Assembly (NCBI GenBank): GCA_904419785.1
Contig: CAJFSY010000003.1
Coordinates: forward strand, 91,963 to 155,962
DNA from: an uncultured Neglectibacter sp.
Lineage (GTDB): Bacteria > Bacillota > Clostridia > Oscillospirales > Acutalibacteraceae
Direction of reading: 5' to 3'
Length of the DNA: 64,000 nucleotides
Of this stretch, positions 39,737 through 48,273 are shown in pieces; within the stretch, counting starts at the first letter, position 1; every line of letters begins with the position of its first letter. The position numbers and the translations under genes were made by a program. The notes beneath the pieces were generated by a model that was not told where the DNA came from, searched no databases, and was given only the letters and a program-made list of their open reading frames with translations.

Positions 39737-40660
39737 TCATCCAGCTTCCTGCAAAAATAAAGCGTGCAGCCCAAGCAGCACCGAGTGTTCGGGATTTTTC
39801 GCCAGCCGGAACTGGAGCTTCCCCCAGGGCGTCCATACCCGCTCTTCTACCGTATGAACCAAACGGTCCGTAAGCTGGGGACCCCAATTCATCACCCCGC
39901 CGCTGAGGACGATGAGCTCCGGGTCATAAGCGTAAACCATGGAAATAAGACAGTTGGCCCAGTAAGCGCAGCATTCTTCAAACAGGGAGACCGCCAAGGT
40001 GTCTCCCTGGTCCACATAGGTTTTCAAGACTTTGAAATCCACCTGTTTTTCCGCTTTCAGAGGGCTGTCTAAATTCGACTCCGCCACCATCAGCGGCAAC
40101 GCCCAGGTGCTCGCTTGGGCTTCGGCACAGCCCACCCCGGGACAGCCCGCGCATTTCCTGCCGTTCACTTTTAGAGGGAGATGTCCAAACATATTCCCTG
40201 CCTGGTAATGCTTTCCCCGGACAAGACGGCCATTCATCACCGCCGCGGTGCCGATGCCAGTGCCCAATGTCATCAGCACAAAGTTCTCCACTCCGGCAGC
40301 GCTGCCAAAGGCCCCTTCACCCAAGGCGGCGGCATTGGCATCGTTTTCGATTACCATGGGCAGGTGAAACTTCTCCCAGGCCCACCGCGCCAAATCTACC
40401 TGGGCATAATCTGGGAATTTCCCGTTGTGGCCCAATATCTTTTTCCGGTCCACGTCTACCAGACTGGGGAAAGCGATGCCCAGCCCTTGGATAGAATACT
40501 CTCCCACCCACTGGCGGCATACTTCCTCGATCTTTGGCAGAAGAGGTTTCAGCCCTGCCTGAGAATTGGACTCCACCATGGCCCAGCGGACCACTTTTCC
40601 GTTGTCCACCACTCCCATTTTTACCCAGGACCCGCCAAGATCGATGGCTATGGTTTTCAT
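39737..40660 (-). CDS. ROK family sugar kinase
   Basis: 307 residues. ATP-binding DLGGSWVKMG (residues 7-16), catalytic Asp in VIENDANAAALGE, second phosphate loop LGTGIGTA, and a zinc site GRKCAGCPGVGCAEAQAS. It is expected to phosphorylate glucose, mannose or an amino sugar in the cytoplasm. The usual CxCGxxGCxE zinc signature is altered here to CAGCPGVGCAE, still offering cysteines. It is the last gene of the six-gene operon, 12 bases after a cupin isomerase. Confidence 0.9.
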   Translation of the reverse strand: MKTIAIDLGGSWVKMGVVDNGKVVRWAMVESNSQAGLKPLLPKIEEVCRQWVGEYSIQGLGIAFPSLVDVDRKKILGHNGKFPDYAQVDLARWAWEKFHLPMVIENDANAAALGEGAFGSAAGVENFVLMTLGTGIGTAAVMNGRLVRGKHYQAGNMFGHLPLKVNGRKCAGCPGVGCAEAQASTWALPLMVAESNLDSPLKAEKQVDFKVLKTYVDQGDTLAVSLFEECCAYWANCLISMVYAYDPELIVLSGGVMNWGPQLTDRLVHTVEERVWTPWGKLQFRLAKNPEHSVLLGLHALFLQEAG

Positions 40661-40672
40661 GTTCTCACCCTC

Positions 40673-41239
40673 TTACCGGGAATTTTCCACAAGTTCCGGT
40701 CTCCCCTGTTTACAAACCACCCGCACAGGGAAGCCGCTTTCCGCAATAGTATCGTAATCGTGGCCGGCGTCGGAAGGCCAGCAGGCTCCCACCACTAGGT
40801 CTGAGTCCCCGGTGTTTACCAGCCGGTGGGCGATGTGCCCGCCGATATAGTGAAGAGAACCTTTTTCCACCGCTTGGGCTTTGCAGTTCCCCTCTTCGTC
40901 CAGAAGCAGCAGCACCCCTTCCCCGGAGATGCCCCAGTAATACTCCGCTGCTTCCCGGCGGGCATGGAAATGGCCTTTCGTCATGAAATACTCTTCCCCC
41001 ACCTTGCCGGGATGGATACAGCTGGTCCCAAAGAACAGCCCGCCGGGAGTCCCCTCAGGGACCTCTCCATGAGTGCTGACTTCGTACACAATCGTGTCCG
41101 GGGCCATGCTCTCAGCCGCCTGCCGGTCGGCAAAGATGGACGTGATCTCCCCCAGCTTTTTCTGGGCGGAACCGGTGTTCTTCCCCGAAAGAGCTCCTGT
41201 CTCCAAATCATATCCTGTCAAGACTTTCTCGATCTCCAT
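40673..41239 (-). CDS. Cupin-type glucose-6-phosphate isomerase (first of two in this operon)
   Basis: 188 residues, matching the archaeal-type phosphoglucose isomerase cupin fold. TKGHFHARREAAEYYWGISG carries the HxH...E metal ligands, and the second cupin motif contains GGHIAHRLVNTGD. It should interconvert an aldose 6-phosphate with its ketose 6-phosphate. It lies 11 bases after the cellulase-like gene and 12 before the ROK kinase, so its likely substrate is that kinase's product (inference). A second, more divergent cupin isomerase starts the operon. Confidence 0.88.
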   Translation of the reverse strand: MEIEKVLTGYDLETGALSGKNTGSAQKKLGEITSIFADRQAAESMAPDTIVYEVSTHGEVPEGTPGGLFFGTSCIHPGKVGEEYFMTKGHFHARREAAEYYWGISGEGVLLLLDEEGNCKAQAVEKGSLHYIGGHIAHRLVNTGDSDLVVGACWPSDAGHDYDTIAESGFPVRVVCKQGRPELVENSR

Positions 41240-41250
41240 AAGGCGTCACC

Positions 41251-42369
41251 TCAAATCATGGTGCTGTTGTGGATTATCTCGGTCATTTCCAGATGCCAAT
41301 CCTTTTCCCGCCACATGCCCACAAACTGGGGACCGCAGAAGTTGCTGGTGGCAATTCCCGCCCAACAGCCGGTGGCAGCGGCGGTGGTAACGCCCAATTT
41401 GTTTAAATCTAAAATCCAGTCCCAATTCAGCAGGGGCCAGTCTTTATAATCCACCACAGACCAGCATTCTGTAGTGACCAAGGGCTTTTCCCACCGCTCT
41501 GCCCACTGGGCCACCCGATGAATCTCATCCACCAGGCATTGGTCGTAATGCTCCTTGGACTCCCGGTAGATACGCTCGCCATTGAGAGCCATATTGGTGT
41601 AGCCACGGTCGTCGAAGCGGGCGAAATCGTAGCCTACCTTCTCGTAGAATTCGCTCCCTGTGGTCATCCAGGTGTGCTGCTCGATGAAATCCAGAAAGCT
41701 TACATCCATGTCGCTGTTGCGCACGGAACAGGTAAAGGAAAACGTGGCCGGAATTTCCGGATAATACTTTTTAAACTCCTGGATGGTCTCTTTCATCCAC
41801 CAGATAGAATCCTTCCCGTCGATGCCCTGGGGGCCGTACTGCCGGGTAAAGAAGGGAGCCCACACGTCCAGGGGCCACTCGTTGCAGAAATCCACATACA
41901 GGATATTGTCCAGCTCGCCCCATTCCTTGATGTAGTCCAAGGTCTTGATCCAAATTTTAGCATGGTCCTGAGGGGTAAGGATGCTCATCAGGGTGTTGTC
42001 TTTGTCCCGCCGGAACCAGGTGGAAAGCCCCACCCGCACATTGTGGCGGCGGCAGGCCTTCAAAAATTCCCGCATATCATCATACAGGGTGATCTTGTTC
42101 ACGGCCGGGCTGCCCCAAGTCTGCAAATTCCATACCGGGTCCAAGGTCCACTCCCGCCGGGCGTCCCAGGCCATCAGGTGGGGGAACGCGTCGATGCGCA
42201 CCGCGTCATAGCCCCGGTCTGTCAGTTCGGTGAGGGCCTGGTCCCAATCCTCATAGCCCGCTCCCGGCCAGCGCCGCTCGATCCAGGAAAACTCCCACAT
42301 GGTAATAGCGAAGGGCCGGTCGATTCGAAATAATTCTTTTGCCTTTTGGCTGATCTTCGTTTCGCTCAT
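41251..42369 (-). CDS. Cellulase-like TIM-barrel glycoside hydrolase
   Basis: 372 residues, (beta/alpha)8 fold of the clan GH-A sort. The acid/base Glu is in YVDFCNEWPLD (near residue 170) and the nucleophile Glu in VTTECWSVVDY (near 307), at the ends of strands 4 and 7. There is no signal peptide, so it would act on imported oligosaccharides. Automated annotation would probably call it a sugar-binding cellulase-like protein; its real substrate is unknown. Within the operon it is the only obvious glycosidase. Start ATG at 42369 with GGAGG upstream. Confidence 0.8.
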   Translation of the reverse strand: MSETKISQKAKELFRIDRPFAITMWEFSWIERRWPGAGYEDWDQALTELTDRGYDAVRIDAFPHLMAWDARREWTLDPVWNLQTWGSPAVNKITLYDDMREFLKACRRHNVRVGLSTWFRRDKDNTLMSILTPQDHAKIWIKTLDYIKEWGELDNILYVDFCNEWPLDVWAPFFTRQYGPQGIDGKDSIWWMKETIQEFKKYYPEIPATFSFTCSVRNSDMDVSFLDFIEQHTWMTTGSEFYEKVGYDFARFDDRGYTNMALNGERIYRESKEHYDQCLVDEIHRVAQWAERWEKPLVTTECWSVVDYKDWPLLNWDWILDLNKLGVTTAAATGCWAGIATSNFCGPQFVGMWREKDWHLEMTEIIHNSTMI

Positions 42370-42386
42370 ACGATTTTCCTCCCAAG

Positions 42387-43139
42387 TTATGTGTTGTTTT
42401 TATCGGCGATACCCGCATAGATCACATAGGTATAATTAGCGCCATTATAATAAGAAATGGTATACTCCTGAACCTGCAAATCCTTGTTAAACGCCGTGCG
42501 CACCCGCTTCATCACCGGAGCGCCTACAGGAATGTTCAGGGCTTCTCCGATGGCTTCATCGGCTACCATGGCTTCAAACTGTTCCTCCAATCCCACCGGC
42601 TGTGGGATTCCCTGCTGTTCCAAAAGCCCATATAGAGAATCGTAATACAGCCCATCGTCCATGGGGAGTTCCCCCTTCACGGACAGGTAGGTGTCGAACA
42701 GGACGATAGCCTTTCCATTGGCGGCGCGCACCCGCTTCACCCGATAGAGAGGGGACCCCACCGGACAGGAAAACACGTCCGCCAGTTTCTCATCCGTTTC
42801 CACTTTGCTTATTTGGGCAAATCTCGTGCCGGGCACCATGTTCCTTTCCCGAATCTCCTCGGTAAAGCTCTTGATCCTGGTCAGCAGTTCGGTGATCTTC
42901 TCCTGTTTAGCCACCACCGTCCCCTTGCCTCTGGCGCGTATCACCAGGCCCTCCTGCTCTAAAACCTGAATGGCCTGCCGCACGGTGATACGGCTGACCC
43001 CATAGGCTTCTTGCAGTTCAAACTCCGTGGGGATATTTTGACCATAGCCATAAACCTTGTTCTCAATTTTATCTTTCAAATCTTGATAGATCTGCACATA
43101 TAAGGGTACCGCGCCCTTTGAGTAATCCAATGGTTTCAA
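42387..43139 (-). CDS. GntR/HutC family transcriptional regulator, likely controls this operon
   Basis: 250 residues. N-terminal winged helix (about 5-75; GVSRITVRQAIQVLEQEGLV is the recognition region) and a C-terminal UTRA ligand domain (about 95-245). The start is TTG at 43139 with GGGAGGGA six to seven bases upstream. Family members bind phosphorylated or amino sugars and usually repress. Lying inside the operon, it probably acts on the palindrome at 45734-45743. Confidence 0.9.
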   Translation of the reverse strand: MKPLDYSKGAVPLYVQIYQDLKDKIENKVYGYGQNIPTEFELQEAYGVSRITVRQAIQVLEQEGLVIRARGKGTVVAKQEKITELLTRIKSFTEEIRERNMVPGTRFAQISKVETDEKLADVFSCPVGSPLYRVKRVRAANGKAIVLFDTYLSVKGELPMDDGLYYDSLYGLLEQQGIPQPVGLEEQFEAMVADEAIGEALNIPVGAPVMKRVRTAFNKDLQVQEYTISYYNGANYTYVIYAGIADKNNT

Positions 43140-43156
43140 AAAATTCCCTCCCTGGT

Positions 43157-44884
43157 TTACTTGACATAGGCCCGGACCACTTTTACCGGCCCATGAGACA
43201 AAGGCCGTATGGTGTAGGCCCCCACGCCTGCGGGCACGATAAATGTCTCTGCGTAATGGACCTCAAAGGGCGAGAACGCCCCGATGGGGCTCTCGATCAC
43301 AGCAGCCTCCCCTTCCACCAGGTTCAGCATGTTCACGTTGTTCTCTGTGTCCAGCTTGCAGGCTTCCCGGATGTGATACCGCCTGGTCTCGATGAATTCC
43401 AGCTCATGGAGTCCGGTGTGCTCTTCGGTATAGGTCGGGTTTTCCTCCAACACACGGACCTGATCCACCAGATTATCCTTCACCCACTGGGTGCGGCGGT
43501 CCCATTGGATGACCTTCTCCCCGTGGTCGATATGGATGGGCCGGGGTCTGCCGTCCAATCCCAGACGGCCCCAATCCCACAGCTTCATGGTGAACAGGTA
43601 GGGCGTGGCGCTGATCTCCAGCACCATGCAGTTTTTTCCGGAACAATGGATGGTGCCCGCGGGGATGAGGAAATGGTCGTGTTTTTTCGCCGGGAAACGG
43701 TTCACATACTGTTCTGCTGGGAAAGCATCCCCGCCTTCCTGGGCCCGGCGCAGGTCGCCAAGCATCTCCTGGGGAACTGTTTCCTCCTTTACCCCCAAAT
43801 ATACGCAGGCATCCTCTTTGGCATCCAGGATGTAGTAGCTTTCGTCTTGGGTGTAATTCATGCCGAATTGGTTGTGGATGTAGTCCGTCAGGGGATGGAC
43901 CTGCAAACTCAGGTTCTGACCGTCCATGGTATCCAAAAAGTCAAACCGGATGGGGAACTCCGCCCCGAAACGGGCATACACCTGGGGTCCTAACAGCTCT
44001 TTGGGACAGTAAAACACCAGGTTGATAGCCGGGGACTCCACCAGCACCCCGTTGACTTCCAAATAAATGCTGTTCTCTTCCGGCACGCCGTCAAAGGACC
44101 AGGCGTAGTTTTTCTGCTGTGGGTCCAGGCCGCAGACGGTTTTCATCCATTGGCCGCCCCACACGCCCGGGTCGAAATAAGGCACCGTGCGGAAGGGGCC
44201 TGTCACCACCTGCCGCAGCGCTGCCCGGAACACCTCTCCGGTGAGCATGCTGGGGTCTTGAGGACGGTTGGTGTCCAGGTAGAAATCCAGCTTATCGTAG
44301 AGCTTCCGTTTCAGCTTGTCTGCCATGCGCCACTCGAAAAAGTATCCCTGCTTGATCTTTTTCAGGTTGTCCTCGTTTCCGTTGTCGGTGTAGTAGTTGG
44401 GCATCCCTTTCCGGAAACGCTGCTGAATCTCCCACCGGGCCATGTCCGCGTACACCAGGATATCCGGCTCTACAAGCTGAGCCGCACCCATGCCCCAGAT
44501 GATAATGAGCCCGGAAGCCTCTTCCGCTTCTTTCCGAAGAGCTTCCACCTGCTGGGGCTGCTGGAAATCCTCAAAGGTCCCGTAAAACATCCTGCCGAAT
44601 ACCCGGTCATCCGTTAAAAAGGGGTAGATACGACGGCGGAACTCTTCCTTACAGCAGAGGGTCCGGCGGGTATCTAGCACCAGTTGCGGCCCCAGAGCTT
44701 CCAGCGCCGGCACCAGCTCCTGCTCGTCCACTCCTGGGTACGTCTCCACAGCCAGCACGCATTTTCCATTCCGGGACTTCTCCTGGACAGCCTCCCTCAG
44801 TCTATTTAAAATGCTATCGTAGCCACGCCACGCTTGCACGGTGTCCGTTTGCACCTTGGTCACGGGATATTTATCATAATTCAT
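43157..44884 (-). CDS. Pseudokinase-like domain fused to a type I mannose-6-phosphate isomerase
   Basis: 575 residues. Residues about 1-215 resemble a uridine-kinase-type P-loop domain: VLAVETYPGVDEQEL sits where Walker A should be but lacks the Gly-Lys-Ser/Thr, while LIIIWGMGAAQLVEPDILVY and the following RWEIQQRFRKG keep the family look. Residues about 230-575 form a cupin phosphomannose isomerase: NLSLQVHP with its metal ligands near 327 and a second cupin, HFLIPAGTIHCSG. The C-terminal half should isomerise a hexose 6-phosphate; the N-terminal half is probably a non-catalytic sensor or scaffold (inference). Confidence 0.8.
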   Translation of the reverse strand: MNYDKYPVTKVQTDTVQAWRGYDSILNRLREAVQEKSRNGKCVLAVETYPGVDEQELVPALEALGPQLVLDTRRTLCCKEEFRRRIYPFLTDDRVFGRMFYGTFEDFQQPQQVEALRKEAEEASGLIIIWGMGAAQLVEPDILVYADMARWEIQQRFRKGMPNYYTDNGNEDNLKKIKQGYFFEWRMADKLKRKLYDKLDFYLDTNRPQDPSMLTGEVFRAALRQVVTGPFRTVPYFDPGVWGGQWMKTVCGLDPQQKNYAWSFDGVPEENSIYLEVNGVLVESPAINLVFYCPKELLGPQVYARFGAEFPIRFDFLDTMDGQNLSLQVHPLTDYIHNQFGMNYTQDESYYILDAKEDACVYLGVKEETVPQEMLGDLRRAQEGGDAFPAEQYVNRFPAKKHDHFLIPAGTIHCSGKNCMVLEISATPYLFTMKLWDWGRLGLDGRPRPIHIDHGEKVIQWDRRTQWVKDNLVDQVRVLEENPTYTEEHTGLHELEFIETRRYHIREACKLDTENNVNMLNLVEGEAAVIESPIGAFSPFEVHYAETFIVPAGVGAYTIRPLSHGPVKVVRAYVK

Positions 44885-44910
44885 TGTCTCTCACTGCCTT
44901 TCCTGCGTAA

Positions 44911-45693
44911 TCAGGGCTTGTAGTTTTCCCACAGTTCCGGAAATTCCTGGGGATTCGTCACGAAACGGAACAAATCCCGGTTCTCCTCATATTGGCGGTA
45001 AATGGGCTTTCCGGTAGCCAACCCAAACTCCGGATACGTCCGAGCGTCCTTCTCCACCAGTGTTCCCGAACGATAAGCCGGATTTCTCACCCAGACCAGC
45101 CTTTCCCCTTCCCACAGAGGGAAAAAGGCGATCCCGTTGTGACGCCGCACTTCACTGTACTCAAAGCCGTAATCCCGGACGCACCAGGCGCCGAAAGACA
45201 TGGGCTGATCTAAAGAGGCGTTCACCGTGGCATGGACCCAGCCAGGCGGGACGATGATCACATCCCCCGGCCCGCCGTAAACAGCGTAGCAGTTCCCAGC
45301 GTCATCGCTGCCGCTTTCCTGCATGTAAACGCAGGCTTTGCCGTCCCATATCTCATACACCTCGCAGGTGGACGCACCGCAGGATGGGGAGACAGCATGG
45401 ATATGCCCTTGGGACCTGACAGGTTCTTTCCCCAGCTTGCCTTTTTGATAGGTCACCGCACCGTACAGCAGATTCCTTTCTCGCAGGTCTGGCAGGTCCT
45501 TCTCCTTTGCCACATCCATAGCGATGCAGTAAACCTCTTCCGGGCCGTCGCACTCAGGCTCCATCAGCGACGGGCGAATCTGCTCCAATGTGCGGACCTC
45601 CGGCACTGGACCACTTAAACCTTCTCCATAGCAAAAGCCCATAGGGTCCTGTGTGATCGTAATGTCAAATCCTGGGTCAAAACGCAAAACCAC
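44911..45693 (-). CDS. Cupin-type glucose-6-phosphate isomerase (second, first gene of operon)
   Basis: 260 residues of the PGI cupin family. SQGHIHAVSPSCGASTCEVY supplies the HxH...E metal ligands, with a longer insert between His and Glu than in the 188-residue copy. IIVPPGWVHATVNAS is the second cupin motif. It is the first gene after the promoter, 26 bases upstream of the isomerase fusion. Two different PGI cupins in one operon suggest two distinct sugar-phosphate steps or a heteromeric enzyme. Confidence 0.87.
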   Translation of the reverse strand: MVLRFDPGFDITITQDPMGFCYGEGLSGPVPEVRTLEQIRPSLMEPECDGPEEVYCIAMDVAKEKDLPDLRERNLLYGAVTYQKGKLGKEPVRSQGHIHAVSPSCGASTCEVYEIWDGKACVYMQESGSDDAGNCYAVYGGPGDVIIVPPGWVHATVNASLDQPMSFGAWCVRDYGFEYSEVRRHNGIAFFPLWEGERLVWVRNPAYRSGTLVEKDARTYPEFGLATGKPIYRQYEENRDLFRFVTNPQEFPELWENYKP

Positions 45694-45733
45694 TCTTCTC
45701 CTTTCTTTGGCAAAGATATCTTCCCGCCTTATT

Positions 45734-45782
45734 TGTTATAACATTATGATGAAAGTATAGAATCTTAAACAGTTTCTGTCAA
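45734..45782 (-). promoter_or_regulatory. Promoter and operator of the six-gene sugar operon
   Basis: On the minus strand TTGACA (45777-45782), exactly 17 bases, TATACT (45754-45759). The palindrome TGTTATAACA (45734-45743) sits over the predicted start of transcription. This is a good place for the operon's GntR repressor to bind; the link is inference. Confidence 0.75.
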
Positions 45783-45872
45783 GAATTTTTTTATGTTCTG
45801 GTTGTAATGCTTTATAGGCTTTCTTATAGAAAATTTCCATTCACAATATTTTCACAATTTTCCAAGCTTTTC

Positions 45873-45902
45873 TTGACAAACAAGCTATCTCTACATTATA
45901 CT
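45873..45902 (+). promoter_or_regulatory. Promoter of the repeat lipoprotein gene
   Basis: TTGACA (45873-45878), 18-base spacer, TATACT (45897-45902), with the gene starting at 45965. Confidence 0.7.
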
Positions 45903-45964
45903 TAAACTCTGCTCGGAATTGAGAATTTCCGAGAAATTTACGTGAAAGGTTTGCGTGATTTATT

Positions 45965-46510
45965 ATGAAAAAGAATTTTGTCCGCATCTTCGCAGCTGCT
46001 CTGGCACTGTGCTGCGTTGTGTCTCTGGCAGCTTGCAGTGGCAACAACAATTCCAGCACTTCTTCTGGAACCAGCACCACCAGCACTACTAGCGAGACCA
46101 GCACCACTAGCGAGACCAGCACCACCAGTGAGACCAGCACTGCTCAGGAAGATTCCAGCTCTACCGCAGAGACTGGCGCTACCGGCACTGCTATGTACTC
46201 TTCCATCGAAGAGTTCGTGAACTCTGATGAAGTTCAGAGCCAGCTGAGCGCTATGCAGTCTGACGAAATGGGCGTTGACGTAACCGGCGAAGACAACAAG
46301 CTGATCTACACCTTTACCTTTGCGGAAGGCACCGATACCGAAGGTCTGGCCGACGCTCTGAAGACTGGTTTGGAATCCCAGGCTTCCACTTTCGAAGCCA
46401 TCGCCGCTTCCATTCCCCAGGCTGTAAACGTAGAGAACCCCATTGTGGTTGTTACCTACAAGGACAGCGCAGGCAATGAGATCTATTCCGCTGAGTTCAC
46501 TGCGGAATAA
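45965..46510 (+). CDS. Surface lipoprotein with Ser/Thr repeat linker (DUF4854-like)
   Basis: 181 residues. A signal peptide ends in the lipobox LAAC (Cys23), giving a lipid-anchored extracellular protein. Residues about 24-70 form a Ser/Thr linker with three TSTTSE units, encoded by 18-base direct repeats (46079-46132). The rest is an acidic globular domain (EEFVNSDEVQSQLSAM...NPIVVVTYKDSAGNEIY) that resembles DUF4854. Its function is unknown. It has its own promoter and a terminator at 46530-46568. Confidence 0.85.
   Translation: MKKNFVRIFAAALALCCVVSLAACSGNNNSSTSSGTSTTSTTSETSTTSETSTTSETSTAQEDSSSTAETGATGTAMYSSIEEFVNSDEVQSQLSAMQSDEMGVDVTGEDNKLIYTFTFAEGTDTEGLADALKTGLESQASTFEAIAASIPQAVNVENPIVVVTYKDSAGNEIYSAEFTAE
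46079..46132 (+). repeat. Three 18-base tandem repeats in the lipoprotein linker
   Basis: Units at 46079, 46097 and 46115 follow ACCAGCACYACYAGYGAG, with a partial fourth unit after them. Being multiples of three, copy-number change would lengthen the linker without a frameshift. Confidence 0.9.
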
Positions 46511-46529
46511 GCTTAAGCTTATACATACG

Positions 46530-46568
46530 AAAAAAAGCCGTCAGCAAACTGCGCTGGCGGCTCTTTTT
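46530..46568. terminator. Terminator between lipoprotein and P-loop genes
   Basis: AGCCGTCAGC (46536-46545) pairs with GCTGGCGGCT (46553-46562) with one G-T pair, flanked by A- and T-runs. Confidence 0.8.
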
Positions 46569-47086
46569 TATTTTGTTTTTCCCGTAAGGCCATGCAAAGA
46601 CATCAACTTATCCGCTGCCTGCTCTGGAGAAAGTCCGTCTACCCAAATCTTTTCTGTGTTTAAACTTTCATAAAGGGGAAGGCGTTCCAGGCTGCGGTCC
46701 AATACGTCCCAAGTGCGCAGCCCACGTTCCACGTCACGGCCGATATGTTCCCGAAGGGTTTCAGGTTTTGCCAGCAAAGAGACACTGCACACCTCTACTT
46801 GGTCCAACGGCAGACCTGCCAGCAAGCTGTCGATAATCCCCTGTTGGTGCATCACCCAGCAAAAGATCACCGTTTCATATGCGGAACACCCCAAAAACTG
46901 CTTTAACAAAAATGTGATGTTTTCCTCCACCATTCTGCAGGTTTCCTCTGTAACTTGAAAAGGTTCCATGTCCCAGCACCAGTCCCCATCTAAAAAAACG
47001 CTGGGGGCTGTAAGCTTTTTCAAACACTGGCATACGGTCGTTTTGCCCACCCCCATGGGGCCTCCTATAAGATAGAGCCGCTTCAT
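46568..47086 (-). CDS. Small P-loop kinase-like ATPase
   Basis: 172 residues. Walker A GGPMGVGKTT (residues 8-17) and a following FLDGDWCWDMEPF fit nucleotide- or small-molecule-kinase-like AAA_18/zeta-toxin-related proteins. A basic lid region LREHIGRDVERGLR lies near residue 110. The substrate is unknown. Start ATG at 47086 with GGGAGGAG. It stands alone between a lipoprotein gene and the divergent SPFH gene. Confidence 0.75.
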   Translation of the reverse strand: MKRLYLIGGPMGVGKTTVCQCLKKLTAPSVFLDGDWCWDMEPFQVTEETCRMVEENITFLLKQFLGCSAYETVIFCWVMHQQGIIDSLLAGLPLDQVEVCSVSLLAKPETLREHIGRDVERGLRTWDVLDRSLERLPLYESLNTEKIWVDGLSPEQAADKLMSLHGLTGKTK

Positions 47087-47165
47087 TGTTTCTCCTCCCT
47101 TCCGCTTTTGTTTTCAGTATACCTTCTTTTTTTGGATTCCGCAAGAAATATCCTCCCTATCCCCC

Positions 47166-47194
47166 TTGACACAATAATATGGTGATACTATAAT
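47166..47194 (+). promoter_or_regulatory. Perfect consensus promoter of the SPFH gene
   Basis: TTGACA (47166-47171), 17-base spacer, TATAAT (47189-47194). It matches the sigma-A consensus at every position, implying strong constitutive expression. Confidence 0.9.
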
Positions 47195-47229
47195 GATATC
47201 AATCCGAAATCTTGAAAGAGGGGTTTTGT

Positions 47230-48225
47230 ATGGATACCAATGAACAGATCGTCAACCGTTACACAGAAAAACCGATCAAAACGATTAACGGCTTCCTGAT
47301 GCTCTTTCTCATTTTGCTGCTGCTTTTAGGAAGCATTGCCGCGTTTATTTTCGGGCCGTTGCTTTTGGCAGAAACCAATCTCCCTGCTATGGCGGCCCTG
47401 ATCGTAGCAGGCGTTATCGTTCTGATTGTGGACCTGGTGCTCATGTGCGGGCTGAAAATTCTCAACCCCAACGAAGCCCTGGTATTCACCTTGTTCGGCA
47501 AATATCACGGCACGTTGAAGCAAGACGGCTATTTCTGGGTAAACCCCTTCTGTGAAGGGATCAATCCCGGCGCCCAGCCCGCCTCCATGACCACAGTCAA
47601 CGGCAATACCAGCTTCAGCTTCGGGGGCAGCAAGAAGATCTCACTAAAAACCATGACGCTGAACAACGAAAAGCAAACGGTCAACGACGAGCGGGGCAAC
47701 CCCATCATCATCGGCACCATCGTTATCTGGCGGATCGTGGACACCACCAAAGCGGTGTTCAACGTGCAGAATTACCGCACCTTCCTTTCTACCCAGTGCG
47801 ATTCCGCCACCCGGAACATCTCCCGCATGTACCCTTACGACCTGCTGGAAGATGACAGCATCAACGAAAAAACTCTGCGGGGCAGCAGCCAGGAGATCGC
47901 CGACATGATGAAGCAGGATTTGCAGCAGCGTGTAGCCATGGCCGGCTTGGAGATCTTAGAGGTGCGCATCACCCATCTTTCCTACGCGCCGGAAATCGCC
48001 GCCGCCATGCTGCAGCGCCAGCAGGCAGAAGCCGTTGTGGCTGCCCGGAAAAAGATCGTGGAAGGCGCTGTAGGCATGGTGGAAATGGCCCTGGCCCAGC
48101 TTAACGACGATCAGATCGTGAACCTGGACGAAGAGCGTAAAGCCGCTATGGTAAGCAATCTGCTGGTGGTGCTGTGCGGCAACAAAGACGCCCAGCCCAT
48201 CGTCAACAGCGGCTCTATCTATTGA
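47230..48225 (+). CDS. SPFH/band-7 domain membrane protein
   Basis: 331 residues. Two close hydrophobic segments (about 20-70) are followed by an SPFH domain (about 85-270), including [15 protein letters not shown] and [20 protein letters not shown]. Proteins of this family (stomatin, flotillin) oligomerise at the membrane and organise proteins there. Unlike flotillins it lacks a long Glu-Ala coiled coil. I choose ATG 47230 because AGAGGGG (47217-47223) precedes it; a frame of six more codons exists. A small ribbon-helix-helix gene follows. Confidence 0.88.
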   Translation: MDTNEQIVNRYTEKPIKTINGFLMLFLILLLLLGSIAAFIFGPLLLAETNLPAMAALIVAGVIVLIVDLVLMCGLKILNPNEALVFTLFGKYHGTLKQDGYFWVNPFCEGINPGAQPASMTTVNGNTSFSFGGSKKISLKTMTLNNEKQTVNDERGNPIIIGTIVIWRIVDTTKAVFNVQNYRTFLSTQCDSATRNISRMYPYDLLEDDSINEKTLRGSSQEIADMMKQDLQQRVAMAGLEILEVRITHLSYAPEIAAAMLQRQQAEAVVAARKKIVEGAVGMVEMALAQLNDDQIVNLDEERKAAMVSNLLVVLCGNKDAQPIVNSGSIY

Positions 48226-48273
48226 CCGTGACTCTGTTTCGATGTAACATAGAAGAAGAAAGGGGGAACTGTA

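Noticed and set aside
25091..45742. Shared GTTATAAC core in the palindromes at 25091 and 45735 as a common regulon
   Set aside because: An 8-base match is expected about once by chance in 64 kb, and the outer bases differ.
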